Source of the DNA: an uncultured Nitrosomonas sp.
GTDB lineage: Bacteria > Pseudomonadota > Gammaproteobacteria > Burkholderiales > Nitrosomonadaceae
Assembly: GCA_949281375.1 (NCBI GenBank)
Contig: CASDLT010000020.1
Coordinates: 1-59,341, forward strand
Direction of reading: 5' to 3'
Length of the DNA stretch: 59,341 bases
A program made the translations under genes and the position numbers. Below the pieces are notes generated by a model that was not told where the DNA came from, made no database searches, and saw only the letters and a program-made list of their open reading frames with translations. Positions 17,918 through 27,161 of this stretch are shown one piece after another. How positions within the stretch are numbered: the stretch's first letter is position 1; each line of letters begins with the position of its first letter.

Positions 17918-20900
17918 TCAAATCCATTCTTGTTGCAGCATGACACTGCCTACCAGATGGGCTGCTGCTTCCGGACTCTGTGCAATCTCGACAGCCAGTT
18001 CGTCCCGGCTTAATGCATGGCTTTGCAATTGCGACAATTGCTTATCGAGTTCCTCTTTTGTCACCGAGCGTCCTAAAGTTTGCATATAAATCGTCTGGGT
18101 AAAATCACTATCCGAAAGGGACTGCAATCCGGCCTGTTGCTGTAGCCATTCCACAATCGTGCGTTGACTCATCTCTGATGCCAGTGCTTCTCGTCCCGAT
18201 TGCCATTCTTCCGGTGTGACATCGCGATTCAGCAAGCTGTGCACCAGACGCGCAAGGTACGCTTCGGTTTCATCGTGGGCGATTGCCACGGTTTCGCCAT
18301 GATCGAACGCGATCATTTCGGCGTTTTTGAGACTGAACATTGCGCCATCGCTGAGCTGTGTCAATTCCAGCCTGTCGCCGGAAAACTCCAGATGCACATC
18401 GTCACGTCCACCCGGCATGCGCAGGACATCATGACCCGCGCCGCCATCGGCGGTGATGGCAAGTCCCAACGGCAAATAACCTTGATCGTTGCCATCGCTA
18501 CCGACATAGCCACGCTCGGCATTGATCCGCAAAATGGTTGGATCGGTATCCCAACCGGTCAGTAACTCGTCATCGGTTTTGTTTTGCAATTCCAGGGCGA
18601 CCGTTTCCGGCAAAAGCCGGAATGCCAACAGAATATCGTCAGTCGTTACGCCTTGCCATGACAATATTGCGCTGCCTTCCTCGGTCGTAAGATTCCGTTC
18701 CAGCCACGTTCTGGCCAAATGATGGGCTACTGCTTCAACTTCCGAGTACGCGATCGCCAAGTTAGGACCGCTGTCAAAACGGACCAGCTCGATATCGGTC
18801 AACACATCGGTTTCGCCATTTTCTTGCCTCAGCGTGACAGTGTTGCCTTGTGTTGCAATCTGGTAGCCGGATAATTGCCCTGCCTGGATGGCGCTATCGA
18901 AACCCAGGCCACCGTTATACCGGTCATTTCCAGCACCACCGCTCAACACATCGTTGCCGGTGCCACCGTATACGGTATCGTTTCCGGCATCACCGGCAGT
19001 TTGATCGTCGCCGCCCAAACTGCCGATGGTGTCTGCGCCATCGCCGCCAAACAAAATATCATCGTCAGCGCCCAGCACGATGTATTGATTCTGATCATCT
19101 CCGACGACAAAATTTTGATGACTGCCGCCAACCACCCGGGCAGCTCCAATAATCGCGGCAAAGGCGACATTATCCAACTGAATCAGAGTGCCGGGAGGGA
19201 GGTTGCTGACGTCGATGATCAAGGCCTGCGGGCTACCATCATCCAGATTCGAACCAGTGATGATGATGGGAATATTCGGTGCCTGAGTGTTGCTGGCGGA
19301 TAGCGTGATGGTTTGCACGATAATCTGCGCATCATCCGCCAATGAAGCCAGAAAATTCTTGGCATGATTGATGGCTGCCTGGTGAGATTGGTCATTGCCA
19401 CTGGCTGATTGCTCGATGTATTGGGTCAAGTGAGCGGTTGCTTCTTGCCGAGTCAGCGGATCGGGATTGCCTGTGCTGCTTAATCCCACGCCGATTGGCA
19501 AGCTGGTAGTCAATACGGCGCTGCCATTTGCGCGGGAAACGATAGGAATATCAGCATACTGGATAAACATGCTGTTGGGATCATCTTGTCGATTGGCATC
19601 GATGGGAGGAATCGTTGTGATGACCGTACCATCAGATTGTGTGCTGCGACTAACCGTTACGCCATCCAGGATAGTAAGAACGGGTTCAGGGTCCGGATCG
19701 CCGCTACCGCCTCCTGAAGATGCCCCCGCAACGGTTGCAGTAATGCCATTTGCAGTAAGATCAGCAACATTCACAACCGCATCTGCGCCAGCTGTCCAGT
19801 CTTCCGCCGCCGCCAGATTGTAGATGGTGGCATCGGTCGAAGAAGTGCCGCTTTTGTTGAGAATTAGATTGACGGCAGCTTTATCAGTCGCGCTCAAAGT
19901 AAGTGTGAATGATGTACCGGAAGTGATGTCGACATTAGCGGTGTCAGTTAATGTGTAGGTCGCGCTACCATCGCCGGTTAGCGTGAATTTGTTGGCAACG
20001 ATGTCATTGGCTGCGCCACTGCTTTTTAGAAGGCCAGCGCCGGTGACGACTAATACGCCCGTGCTAGCGCTATACGTGGCTGATGTGATGGTGGGTATTG
20101 CCACATTGGACACGGTAACGCCGTTCCCGCTGGCATCAGCGATAGTGACCGCTGCGTCGGCGCCCGCCGCCCAGTCTTCTCCTGCCGCCAGGTTATAAGT
20201 GGTGCTGCCAGTCGAGGATGTGCCGTTTTTATTGACGATTTGATTGACAGCCGCTTTGTCGGTACTGCTCAATGTCATGGTGAATGCCGTGCCGGAAGTG
20301 ATCTCGACATCGGCAGAATCTGTCAATGTATAGGTATTGCCACCTTCTCCGGTAAAGGTGAATTTGGAGGCATCGATATCATTCGTGGCGCCATTTGCTT
20401 TCAGGAAGCCGGTGCCGGTTACCACCAGCGCACCGGTGCTGGCGTCATAAGTGGCCGATGTAACGGTTGGCGCTGCGACATTGGCTGCGGTGATGCCGTT
20501 GCCGGTGGCATCGGTAGTGTCGCCACTGGTGGCATTGGTATTCCAGTCATCGGCTGCGGCCAGATTGTACGTGGTGGTTCCGGTGGATGCCGTGCCATTT
20601 TTATTGATGATTGGGCTTATGGCCGCTTTGTCGGTGGCGCTCAGTGTGATCGTGAATGCCGTGCTCGAACTGATTTCAACATCGGCGGAGTCAGTCAGCG
20701 TATACGTGGAGCCACTTTCGCCCGTGAAGGTGAATTTTGATGCATCGATATCAGCCCCGCCGCCGTTGGCTTGCAGGTTTGTTGCGGTTACGGCTAGCGT
20801 ACCTGCGGCTGCATCGTAGGTGGCCGATGTGATTCTCGGATTAATCGCGACTGTTATTGCATTGGTGGAATCGCTGATGTCAGTTGCTGAATCGGCGCCG

Positions 20901-23900
20901 TTCAGCCAATTATCGGCAGCGGCCAGATTATAAGTCGTGCCACCGGATGATGTGGTACCGGTTTGGTCCAGCAAGGCATCGACAGCGGTTTTGTCTGCGC
21001 CGGACAGCGTGATACTGAACGATGTGCTCGACGTGATTTCAACATCCGAGGCACTGGTGATGGTATAGGTGGCGCTTGCGGTTCCACCGGTCAGCGTGAG
21101 CGTGGATATATCGATGTCGTTATTGGCGCCGATCTTGTTGAAGAGATCGGTCCCAGTGACAACCAGAATGCCGGTATCGGAATCGTATGTCGCCGACGTG
21201 ATCGCCGGTATCTGCACATTGCTGACGGTAATGCCGTTGCCGGTCAGATCGGCGACCGCGATCGAAGTTGCGCTGCCAGCCATCCAATCTTCAGCTGCGG
21301 CGACATTGTAGGTCGTCGCGCCGGAAGAGGCTGAGCCGTTTTTGTTCAGCAAACCGCGAACTGCCAACTGGTCGGCGGCGTTAAGTGTGACGCTGAATGC
21401 TGTGCTGGAGGCGATTTCCACGTCCGAGGATGTCAAGCTGTAACTGCCGCCTTCCCCTGCGATCGTCAGCAAGGACATATCGATGTCATTGGTGGCGCCG
21501 CTGTTGGAAACAAAATTGGTTCCGGTGACGGTCAGCACGCTGGTGCTGGCGTCAAATGTTGCGGAAGTGATGGCCGGCGCGGCATAGTTGCTGACGGTAA
21601 TGCCATTGCCGGTTAAATCGGCCACTACAACGGCGCTGTCCGCACCGACCGCCCAGTCCTCGGCAGCCGCCAGATTATAGGTTGTACTGCTGACCGAGGA
21701 TGTGCCGTTTTTATTGAGCAATGTTTCGACACCGATCAAGTCGTCGCCGGTCAGCGTTGCCGAGAATGACGTGTCGGACGTGATATCCACATCGGTTGCT
21801 GTGGTCAGCGTGTAGGTTACGCCGCCTTCGCCAGTGAAAGTCAGTTTTGATAAGTCAATGTCATTATTGGCGCCACTTTTTTGCATAAAACCGCTGCCGG
21901 TGACGGTCAGCGTGTTGCTGCCGTAGTCGTAAGCTGCCGAGGTAATGGCTGGCGCTACCACATTGGAAGTGGTAATGCCATTGCCTGTGGTATCGGTTAC
22001 AGTAGCTGCAGCATCGGCGCCACCGGCCCAATCTTCGGCGGCGGCCAAGTTATAAGTGGTACCGCTTGTCGAGGATGTGCCGTTTTTGTTGATGAACTGA
22101 TTGACTGCAGCTTTGTCGGTGGCGCTCAACGTGATGGTGAACGCCGTGCCGGAAGTAATCTCGGCATTGGCGGAATCCGTGAGTGTGTAAGTGCTACCGC
22201 TTTCACCAGTGAATGTGAATTTGGATGCAACGATGTCGTTGGTAGCACCACTGGCTTTCAGAAAACCGGTGCCGGTAACCACCAAGGCACCGGCACTGGC
22301 ATCATACGTGGCCGATGTGATCGTTGGTGTAGCGACGCTGGATGCGGTGATGCCGTTGCCGGTCAGGTCAGCGACGGTGACGGCGCTGCTCGCGCCTGCT
22401 GCCCAATCTTCCGCCGCAGCCAGATTGTAAGTGGTGCCGTTGGTAGAACTGGTGCCGTTTTTATTGACGATCTGATTGATTGCGGCTTTGTCGGTGCTGC
22501 TCAGCGTTACGGTAAATGCCGTGCCGGAGGTGATCTCGACATCGCTGGAATCGGTCAGCGTATGGGTGGCGCCGCCTTCACCGGTGAACGTGAGCTTGGA
22601 GGCATCGATGTCGTTGGTAGCGCCATTCAATTTCAGAAAACCGCTGCCAGTGATCACCAGTGCCCCGGTGGCGGCATCGTACGTCGCCGAGGTGATCGTA
22701 GGCGTAGCGACATTCGAGACAGTGATGCCGTTGCCGGTTGCGTCAGCAATACTGGTGTTGCCGATGACTGTGTTCCAGTCGTCTGCAGCGGCCAGATTGT
22801 ACGTGGTGGCGCCGGTGGAGCTGGTACCGTTTTTGTTAATTATCTGGTTGACCGCGGCCTTGTCGGTGCTGCTCAATGTCACGGCAAATGAAGTACTGGA
22901 GGTGATTTCGACATCGCTGGTGTCGGTCAGCGTGTAGGTCGAACCGCCTTCACCGGTAAAGGTCAGCAGCGATGCATCGATGTCGTTGGCTGCGCCGCTG
23001 GCTTTGACCAGGTTCGAGCCGGTGACGGTCAATGTGCCGCTGCTGGCATCATACGTGGCCGAGGTGATCGTGGGGGTTTGCACGTTGCTAACGGTGACGC
23101 CATTACCCGTGAGGTCGGCATTACCGCTTTGCGCCGGATTCCAGTCCGCTGCAACGGCAATATTGTAGGTAGTGCCGCCGACCGAGGAAGTGCCGTTCTT
23201 GTTCAATAAACCTTCGATATTGATCTGATCGGTAGCATTCAGTGCGACAGTGAATTGCGTGGCGGAATCGAGCTCAATGTTCGACGATGTGAGGGTGTAG
23301 GTGGCGCCGCCTTGGCCGGTCAATGTCAGTTTGGAGACATCGATATCGTTGACTGCACCGGAGGTGGCGGTCATGTTGGTGCCGGTGACGACCAATGAGT
23401 TGGTGCTGGCGTCATAGGTGGCCGAGGTGATGGTTGGCGGGATTACGGCAGCGGAAGTATCGATATCATCGATGGTCAATTCCACTGCGCTGCCGAATAC
23501 GAAGCGGATTTCGTCGATATTGTTGAAGGTCGAATTGAAACTCAAGGTGCCGCTGTATATCGAGCCGATATTGCTCGACTGGGTATAGCTGATATTGCCG
23601 GTGGAATCGTTGGTGGTCATATTGACCGCCTCGGCGGACACGATTAAGCCGCCATCGCGGTAACCGGCGACTGTCAAAGTGGTGGACGCGCCGCTCGGGC
23701 CATTGTCGAAGTTAAATGAATTCAGTTTGAAATCCGAGCCGTCGGCGGATTTGAAGTAAAAACCGGTCACCGAAGCGCCGCTGTAATTGAGCAGGATCGA
23801 CCGCCCGCCGCCTTGATTGAGCAGTACCGACATATCGCTGTTGCTGACATTCGCGATATCGATCGAACTGCTGGAACCGAATGTCCATCCGTCGTAGGTC

Positions 23901-23959
23901 GCGGAGGTAACGGATGTATTATTGACAAGTGCTCCACTATCGAAATTGGTAACAGTCAT
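17918..23959 (-). CDS. Giant repeat protein with RTX and DUF4214-like regions (probable type I secreted surface protein)
   Basis: The 2013-residue protein has a ~176-residue N-terminal domain (MTVTNFDSGALVNNTS, no signal peptide). Ten tandem repeats of 121-125 residues follow (about 177-1412), each starting ITSATYDASTGxLxVTG and carrying NDIDxSKLTFTGEGG, TYTLTDSxDVEITS, NKNGTSSxGxTTYNLAAAEDW and DLTGNGITVSN. A GGGSGDPDPEP linker leads to a unique region, then an RTX calcium block (GGDGADTIGS, GGTGNDVLSGGAGNDRYNGG), and two helical DUF4214-like segments near the end (LNRDVTPEEWQSG, YMQTLGRSVTKEEL). This composition fits a Ca-dependent type I secreted adhesin or S-layer-like protein. No ABC/MFP/TolC genes are present. 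The start has AGGAGA eight bases upstream, and the gene follows the Sel1 gene by 33 bases. Confidence 0.85.
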   Translation of the reverse strand: MTVTNFDSGALVNNTSVTSATYDGWTFGSSSSIDIANVSNSDMSVLLNQGGGRSILLNYSGASVTGFYFKSADGSDFKLNSFNFDNGPSGASTTLTVAGYRDGGLIVSAEAVNMTTNDSTGNISYTQSSNIGSIYSGTLSFNSTFNNIDEIRFVFGSAVELTIDDIDTSAAVIPPTITSATYDASTNSLVVTGTNMTATSGAVNDIDVSKLTLTGQGGATYTLTSSNIELDSATQFTVALNATDQINIEGLLNKNGTSSVGGTTYNIAVAADWNPAQSGNADLTGNGVTVSNVQTPTITSATYDASSGTLTVTGSNLVKASGAANDIDASLLTFTGEGGSTYTLTDTSDVEITSSTSFAVTLSSTDKAAVNQIINKNGTSSTGATTYNLAAADDWNTVIGNTSIADATGNGITVSNVATPTITSATYDAATGALVITGSGFLKLNGATNDIDASKLTFTGEGGATHTLTDSSDVEITSGTAFTVTLSSTDKAAINQIVNKNGTSSTNGTTYNLAAAEDWAAGASSAVTVADLTGNGITASSVATPTITSATYDASAGALVVTGTGFLKASGATNDIVASKFTFTGESGSTYTLTDSANAEITSGTAFTITLSATDKAAVNQFINKNGTSSTSGTTYNLAAAEDWAGGADAAATVTDTTGNGITTSNVVAPAITSAAYDYGSNTLTVTGSGFMQKSGANNDIDLSKLTFTGEGGVTYTLTTATDVDITSDTSFSATLTGDDLIGVETLLNKNGTSSVSSTTYNLAAAEDWAVGADSAVVVADLTGNGITVSNYAAPAITSATFDASTSVLTVTGTNFVSNSGATNDIDMSLLTIAGEGGSYSLTSSDVEIASSTAFSVTLNAADQLAVRGLLNKNGSASSGATTYNVAAAEDWMAGSATSIAVADLTGNGITVSNVQIPAITSATYDSDTGILVVTGTDLFNKIGANNDIDISTLTLTGGTASATYTITSASDVEITSSTSFSITLSGADKTAVDALLDQTGTTSSGGTTYNLAAADNWLNGADSATDISDSTNAITVAINPRITSATYDAAAGTLAVTATNLQANGGGADIDASKFTFTGESGSTYTLTDSADVEISSSTAFTITLSATDKAAISPIINKNGTASTGTTTYNLAAADDWNTNATSGDTTDATGNGITAANVAAPTVTSATYDASTGALVVTGTGFLKANGATNDIDASKFTFTGEGGNTYTLTDSADVEITSGTAFTMTLSSTDKAAVNQIVNKNGTSSTGSTTYNLAAGEDWAAGADAAVTIADASGNGVTVSNVAIPTITSATYSASTGVLVVTGAGLLKSSGAANDIVANKFTLTGDGSATYTLTDTANVDITSGTSFTLTLSATDKAAVNLILNKSGTSSTDATIYNLAAAEDWTAGADAVVNVADLTANGITATVAGASSGGGSGDPDPEPVLTILDGVTVSRSTQSDGTVITTIPPIDANRQDDPNSMFIQYADIPIVSRANGSAVLTTSLPIGVGLSSTGNPDPLTRQEATAHLTQYIEQSASGNDQSHQAAINHAKNFLASLADDAQIIVQTITLSASNTQAPNIPIIITGSNLDDGSPQALIIDVSNLPPGTLIQLDNVAFAAIIGAARVVGGSHQNFVVGDDQNQYIVLGADDDILFGGDGADTIGSLGGDDQTAGDAGNDTVYGGTGNDVLSGGAGNDRYNGGLGFDSAIQAGQLSGYQIATQGNTVTLRQENGETDVLTDIELVRFDSGPNLAIAYSEVEAVAHHLARTWLERNLTTEEGSAILSWQGVTTDDILLAFRLLPETVALELQNKTDDELLTGWDTDPTILRINAERGYVGSDGNDQGYLPLGLAITADGGAGHDVLRMPGGRDDVHLEFSGDRLELTQLSDGAMFSLKNAEMIAFDHGETVAIAHDETEAYLARLVHSLLNRDVTPEEWQSGREALASEMSQRTIVEWLQQQAGLQSLSDSDFTQTIYMQTLGRSVTKEELDKQLSQLQSHALSRDELAVEIAQSPEAAAHLVGSVMLQQEWI
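19723..23431 (-). repeat. Ten tandem ~370-bp coding repeats
   Basis: Ten head-to-tail units encode the 121-125-residue repeats of the giant surface protein. Units 2, 3, 4, 9 and 10 are most alike; units 1, 5, 6 and 7 are more divergent. Recurring sequence makes the block prone to slippage, unit gain or loss and assembly collapse. Long open frames on the opposite strand here are by-products of the repeat composition, not genes. Confidence 0.85.
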
Positions 23960-23992
23960 GGTGTGTCTCCTAAGAGGATGAGCAGTCCCGGC

Positions 23993-24976
23993 TCAATCAT
24001 CATGGTTAAAATTATCCGGTTGTACGTGTTGCGCAACCTTGCGGTCGAGTTCAGCTAGCCAGGTAGGCGGCATCACGGCCAGGATTTGCTGGCGGATTTC
24101 TTGGGCGGCGGCGATTTCTTCTGTATCCTCAGATTGTTGAATGGCTGCCGAAATCCACAGATACGCTTTGGCCAGATACTCCGCAGATGGTCTTCCGGTT
24201 TCCAGGTCGGGTTCGGAATGATAAAAATGCTTCCCTGCCTGAAAGTAAGCCGGTACGTATTTGTGCGCGGCGGCTTGTTCGAATAATTGCCGGGTTTGTG
24301 CTTTACTGTGATCGCCAAGTATTCCCTGATCCAGCATCATGCCTAAATGGTAAAAGGCTTCCGGCGCGTGTTTTTGTGCTGCTGCCAGGAACCATATGTA
24401 AGCGTGCTGTCGATTGCGCAGGGTCGCATCGCCGTATAGGTGGAATTTACCCATCCAGATTTGCGCCGGCACCGATCCTTGCAGTGCGGCGGTGCGGCAC
24501 AGCTCGAGTGCTCTGTGTGGATCCTTGGCAATGCCGTTGCCGGTCATCAGCAGATTACCGAGATGACAGTATGAGTTCAGATGCCCGGCTAGTGCGGCGC
24601 GATGAAACCATCCTGCTGCCGCTGCCGGGTCAGCCGGACGATGGGTGCCTGCTTCGTAGCACTGTCCGGTCATGTGCTGCGCCGATGGAACATTGTTTTG
24701 CGCCGCTTGCTCGAACCAGTTGCAGGCCATCTTACGGTCGACCGCACGCCCCCAGCCATTCTGATAGAACTGAGCCAACGCGAACTGCGCCAGCGGGTGA
24801 TGACCGTTCACGGCAGCAGTGTGATACCGGTCAAAAGCCTGTGCATAATCACCCGATGCCAGCATAGCCTGGGCGGTTTTTATATTGCGTTCGTGGTCGA
24901 TCGGAGCGGCGTCGTTCGCCACGGCATCCGGCAGAACTGCTGCGATGCACAGTATCATCCAGAGTGTATGAGTCAT
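23993..24976 (-). CDS. Sel1-like (TPR-type) repeat protein with signal peptide
   Basis: A protein of about 327 residues starting MTHTLWMILCIAAVLPDAVAND, a plausible Sec signal peptide. The rest is built from about six Sel1 repeats with the pattern A-x-x-W-F-x-x-A-A-x-x-G-H-x-x-A-x-x-x-L-G (for example ACNWFEQAAQNNVPSAQHMTG, AAGWFHRAALAGHLNSYCHLG and AYIWFLAAAQKHAPEAFYHLG). Sel1 proteins are solenoid scaffolds for protein partners. Starts further upstream (24991 or 25048) are possible, but the latter would overlap the preceding gene. It lies 29 bases after the tail-collar gene and 33 before the giant repeat gene, so it may help secretion or anchoring of that protein. That role is inference. 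Confidence 0.82.
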   Translation of the reverse strand: MTHTLWMILCIAAVLPDAVANDAAPIDHERNIKTAQAMLASGDYAQAFDRYHTAAVNGHHPLAQFALAQFYQNGWGRAVDRKMACNWFEQAAQNNVPSAQHMTGQCYEAGTHRPADPAAAAGWFHRAALAGHLNSYCHLGNLLMTGNGIAKDPHRALELCRTAALQGSVPAQIWMGKFHLYGDATLRNRQHAYIWFLAAAQKHAPEAFYHLGMMLDQGILGDHSKAQTRQLFEQAAAHKYVPAYFQAGKHFYHSEPDLETGRPSAEYLAKAYLWISAAIQQSEDTEEIAAAQEIRQQILAVMPPTWLAELDRKVAQHVQPDNFNHDD

Positions 24977-25005
24977 TTTTCTGCCGAACATGCTGAATGC
25001 CACTA

Positions 25006-25731
25006 TCAAGGTCGCGATGGAAATACACCATTCCAGGCGATGATGCAATTTACCACGGTATAAGGTTGCATGAGCGGCAGAGGTTGGGAGTTGCCAGTCG
25101 GAGCGACATTGACAGTGGTATTGGTAGTAGTGGTGATGCCGAGTCCGTTCAGGGTGGTTTCGACTGAGGCGGTATTCATACTGACATTCGGTGCGGCGGA
25201 GGAGTAAGCCGAGTTCAATCCCTTGGCGTTGGCCAGTGCATTGCCGCTAGCGGTTTTCTGATCGGCATCGCTGTTTACTGCTTTTAGTGTCGAAGTGACG
25301 GTGGCGCCGGGTGTGACGCTCGAATTCGATGCCGACGTGGCGGTGGCAGAATGCGTGTGTGCAGGGAGCTGATTGACGGTTAATGTGGTGTTTTCGATTC
25401 CACCGGTTTGACCTAGCGTGTACGCCGATCCACCAGGATGTTGCCCTTGATGCACAGGGACTCTGCCGCGCATGTCCGGCAAGGCGAAGGTTGTCGTGCC
25501 GTTGCCGCCGTAGCTGGTGCCGATCAGTGCGTATAAGGCTTGATACTGATTGATGGGTAGGATTTGTCCGTCACATTTGAACCACCCTTCCGGGGCGAAA
25601 TTGAAGGCAACATAACTGATTTCTCCTACGAACGGGTCGATGCCCGCGCTAGCTTGACTGGGGCTGATTGCCAAATAGGCGAATGCGGCTGTCAAGGAAA
25701 ATAATACCGGAATCTTTTTTGTGCGCTTCAT
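25006..25731 (-). CDS. Secreted phage-tail-collar domain protein (microcystin-dependent-protein type)
   Basis: A 241-residue protein with a Sec signal (MKRTKKIPVLFSLTAAFAYL, cleavage near SQASA). The mature part starts with the collar-domain signature FVGEISYVAFNFAPEGWFKCDGQ, then LPINQYQALYALIGTSYGGNG, FALPDMRGRVPVHQG and GQTGGIENTTLTVNQLPAHTHS. It ends with the second half PLMQPYTVVNCIIAWNGVFPS. Similar MdpB-like proteins are common in bacteria outside prophages and are of unknown function. A Ser/Thr/Ala-rich insert (about 130-210) separates the two halves. No phage genes are nearby. It is the first gene of the three-gene minus-strand unit with the Sel1 and giant repeat proteins. Confidence 0.88.
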   Translation of the reverse strand: MKRTKKIPVLFSLTAAFAYLAISPSQASAGIDPFVGEISYVAFNFAPEGWFKCDGQILPINQYQALYALIGTSYGGNGTTTFALPDMRGRVPVHQGQHPGGSAYTLGQTGGIENTTLTVNQLPAHTHSATATSASNSSVTPGATVTSTLKAVNSDADQKTASGNALANAKGLNSAYSSAAPNVSMNTASVETTLNGLGITTTTNTTVNVAPTGNSQPLPLMQPYTVVNCIIAWNGVFPSRP

Positions 25732-25931
25732 AACTGTCCTTTCGAATGGATGAGCGTTAAATGGATGATGTTCACCGTAGTGAATTTCTGAAAAATTAGA
25801 ACGATGAGCATCGTAACAGCATGCTTTGTCACATAAATTGTCATAATGAGCCGTTTTATGACGCTATTTTTCGAAATCGAACGCCAGGCCATACTTTCAA
25901 CCCGGTAACTTTCTGATGTTAAGATAAGGCA

Positions 25932-27161
25932 ATGAAACTAACTGACCTAAAAAACTGGACAGATTACTGGCAGCAACTACGGACGGCCTTGCTGGAACCG
26001 GCGGTCAATCAGCAGGCGCTGGAGGCATCGTTACGCGAGGCGCGCGAGCGTTTGCCGGTGCCGGTGGTTTGGCTGCTGGGCAAGACGCAAGCAGGAAAGA
26101 CCTCCATCATTCGCGCCTTGACCGGTAGCCCTGCGACCGAGATCGGTAATGGCTTCCAGCCGTGCACGCGGCATTCGCGTTTTTATGATTTCCCGATAGA
26201 AGCCCCTGTTATTCGTTTTCTGGACACCCGTGGCCTGGGTGAAGTGTCTTATGATCCGGCTGACGATATGGCATATTGCGAATCGCAAGCCCATCTGTTG
26301 ATTGCCGTGATTAAAGTAGCGGATATTCATCAAGATGCGGTATTTGAAGCGCTTCACGCCATTCGCAAACGCCACCCGGAATGGCCGGTGTTGATGGTAC
26401 AAACCAGCCTGCATGAACTTTATCCTGGCGGGTGTGGCCACATTCTGCCGTGGCCGTATGGGCATGAACCGCTGCCGGATGGAGTTCCCATCGATTTAAG
26501 ACGTGCGCTTCGGGCACAACGCGATGCGTTGAAGGAGCTGCCGGGTATTGCGCCGGTGCAGTGGGTTGCTGTGGATTTGACGCTGCCGGAGGATGGATTC
26601 GATCCGCCGGATTATGGTCTCGAAGCCCTCTGGGGAGCGATTGAATCGTCGACATCGCTGGGTCTGCAGCAATTGTTGAGCGGTGACAAGGAAATACATG
26701 ATTTATATGCCCGTGCTGCGCACCAGCATATCGTCGGTTATGCTTTGACGGCGGCTGGTGTAGGGGCTTTGCCAGCGGTTGATCTGGTAGCGGTATCGGC
26801 GGTGCAGGCAAAGCTGTTGCATAGCCTGGCCACTTTATATGGACAGCAATGGGATAAGAAAACGATTACCGATTTTCTCGGATTGATGGGCGTCGGCATC
26901 GCGTCGAGTTATTTGACCCGTTTGCTAAGTCGCGCCATCGTGAAATTCATTCCTGTCTGGGGGCAAACGATGGGCGCGATATGGGGTGCTAGTTCGAGCG
27001 GTGCGACCACTTATGCGCTCGGCAAAACCGCGATTTATTTCTTCGTCAGGCGTAAGAATGGCTTGCAGGTCGATGCAGACACCTTGCGCGGTATATACGC
27101 CAAAGAACTGGAGCGAGGTGCGGCTTTACTAAAAGACCGGTTACGGGGACAGTCAGAATGA
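25932..27161 (+). CDS. Era/TrmE-like GTPase with C-terminal DUF697-type membrane region
   Basis: A 409-residue P-loop GTPase. G1 is GKTQAGKTS (about 50-58), the G3-like DTRGLGE follows FLD, and a G4-like position is replaced by VQTSLHELYPGG. The C-terminal third (GYALTAAGVGALPAVDLVAV onward) has hydrophobic helices and the DUF697 pattern seen in YcjF-like proteins. The ATG at 25932 is preceded by AAGATAAGG. Its stop overlaps the next gene's ATG by four bases, so the two GTPases are translationally coupled and probably act together at the membrane. The cellular role is not known. It is divergent from the tail-collar gene. Confidence 0.82.
   Translation: MKLTDLKNWTDYWQQLRTALLEPAVNQQALEASLREARERLPVPVVWLLGKTQAGKTSIIRALTGSPATEIGNGFQPCTRHSRFYDFPIEAPVIRFLDTRGLGEVSYDPADDMAYCESQAHLLIAVIKVADIHQDAVFEALHAIRKRHPEWPVLMVQTSLHELYPGGCGHILPWPYGHEPLPDGVPIDLRRALRAQRDALKELPGIAPVQWVAVDLTLPEDGFDPPDYGLEALWGAIESSTSLGLQQLLSGDKEIHDLYARAAHQHIVGYALTAAGVGALPAVDLVAVSAVQAKLLHSLATLYGQQWDKKTITDFLGLMGVGIASSYLTRLLSRAIVKFIPVWGQTMGAIWGASSSGATTYALGKTAIYFFVRRKNGLQVDADTLRGIYAKELERGAALLKDRLRGQSE

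Noticed and set aside
20240..22937. Long plus-strand open frames (up to 336 codons) opposite the giant repeat gene
   Set aside because: They are periodic, Gly/Ala/Arg-rich mirror frames of the tandem repeats, with no ribosome sites and no domain; the minus-strand protein explains the sequence.
19723..23431. CRISPR-like or non-coding repeat array
   Set aside because: Units are ~370 bp, in frame and protein-coding, without short spacers or cas genes.
25006..25731. Prophage indicated by the tail-collar protein
   Set aside because: It carries a signal peptide, no other phage gene is present, and such proteins are common outside prophages.
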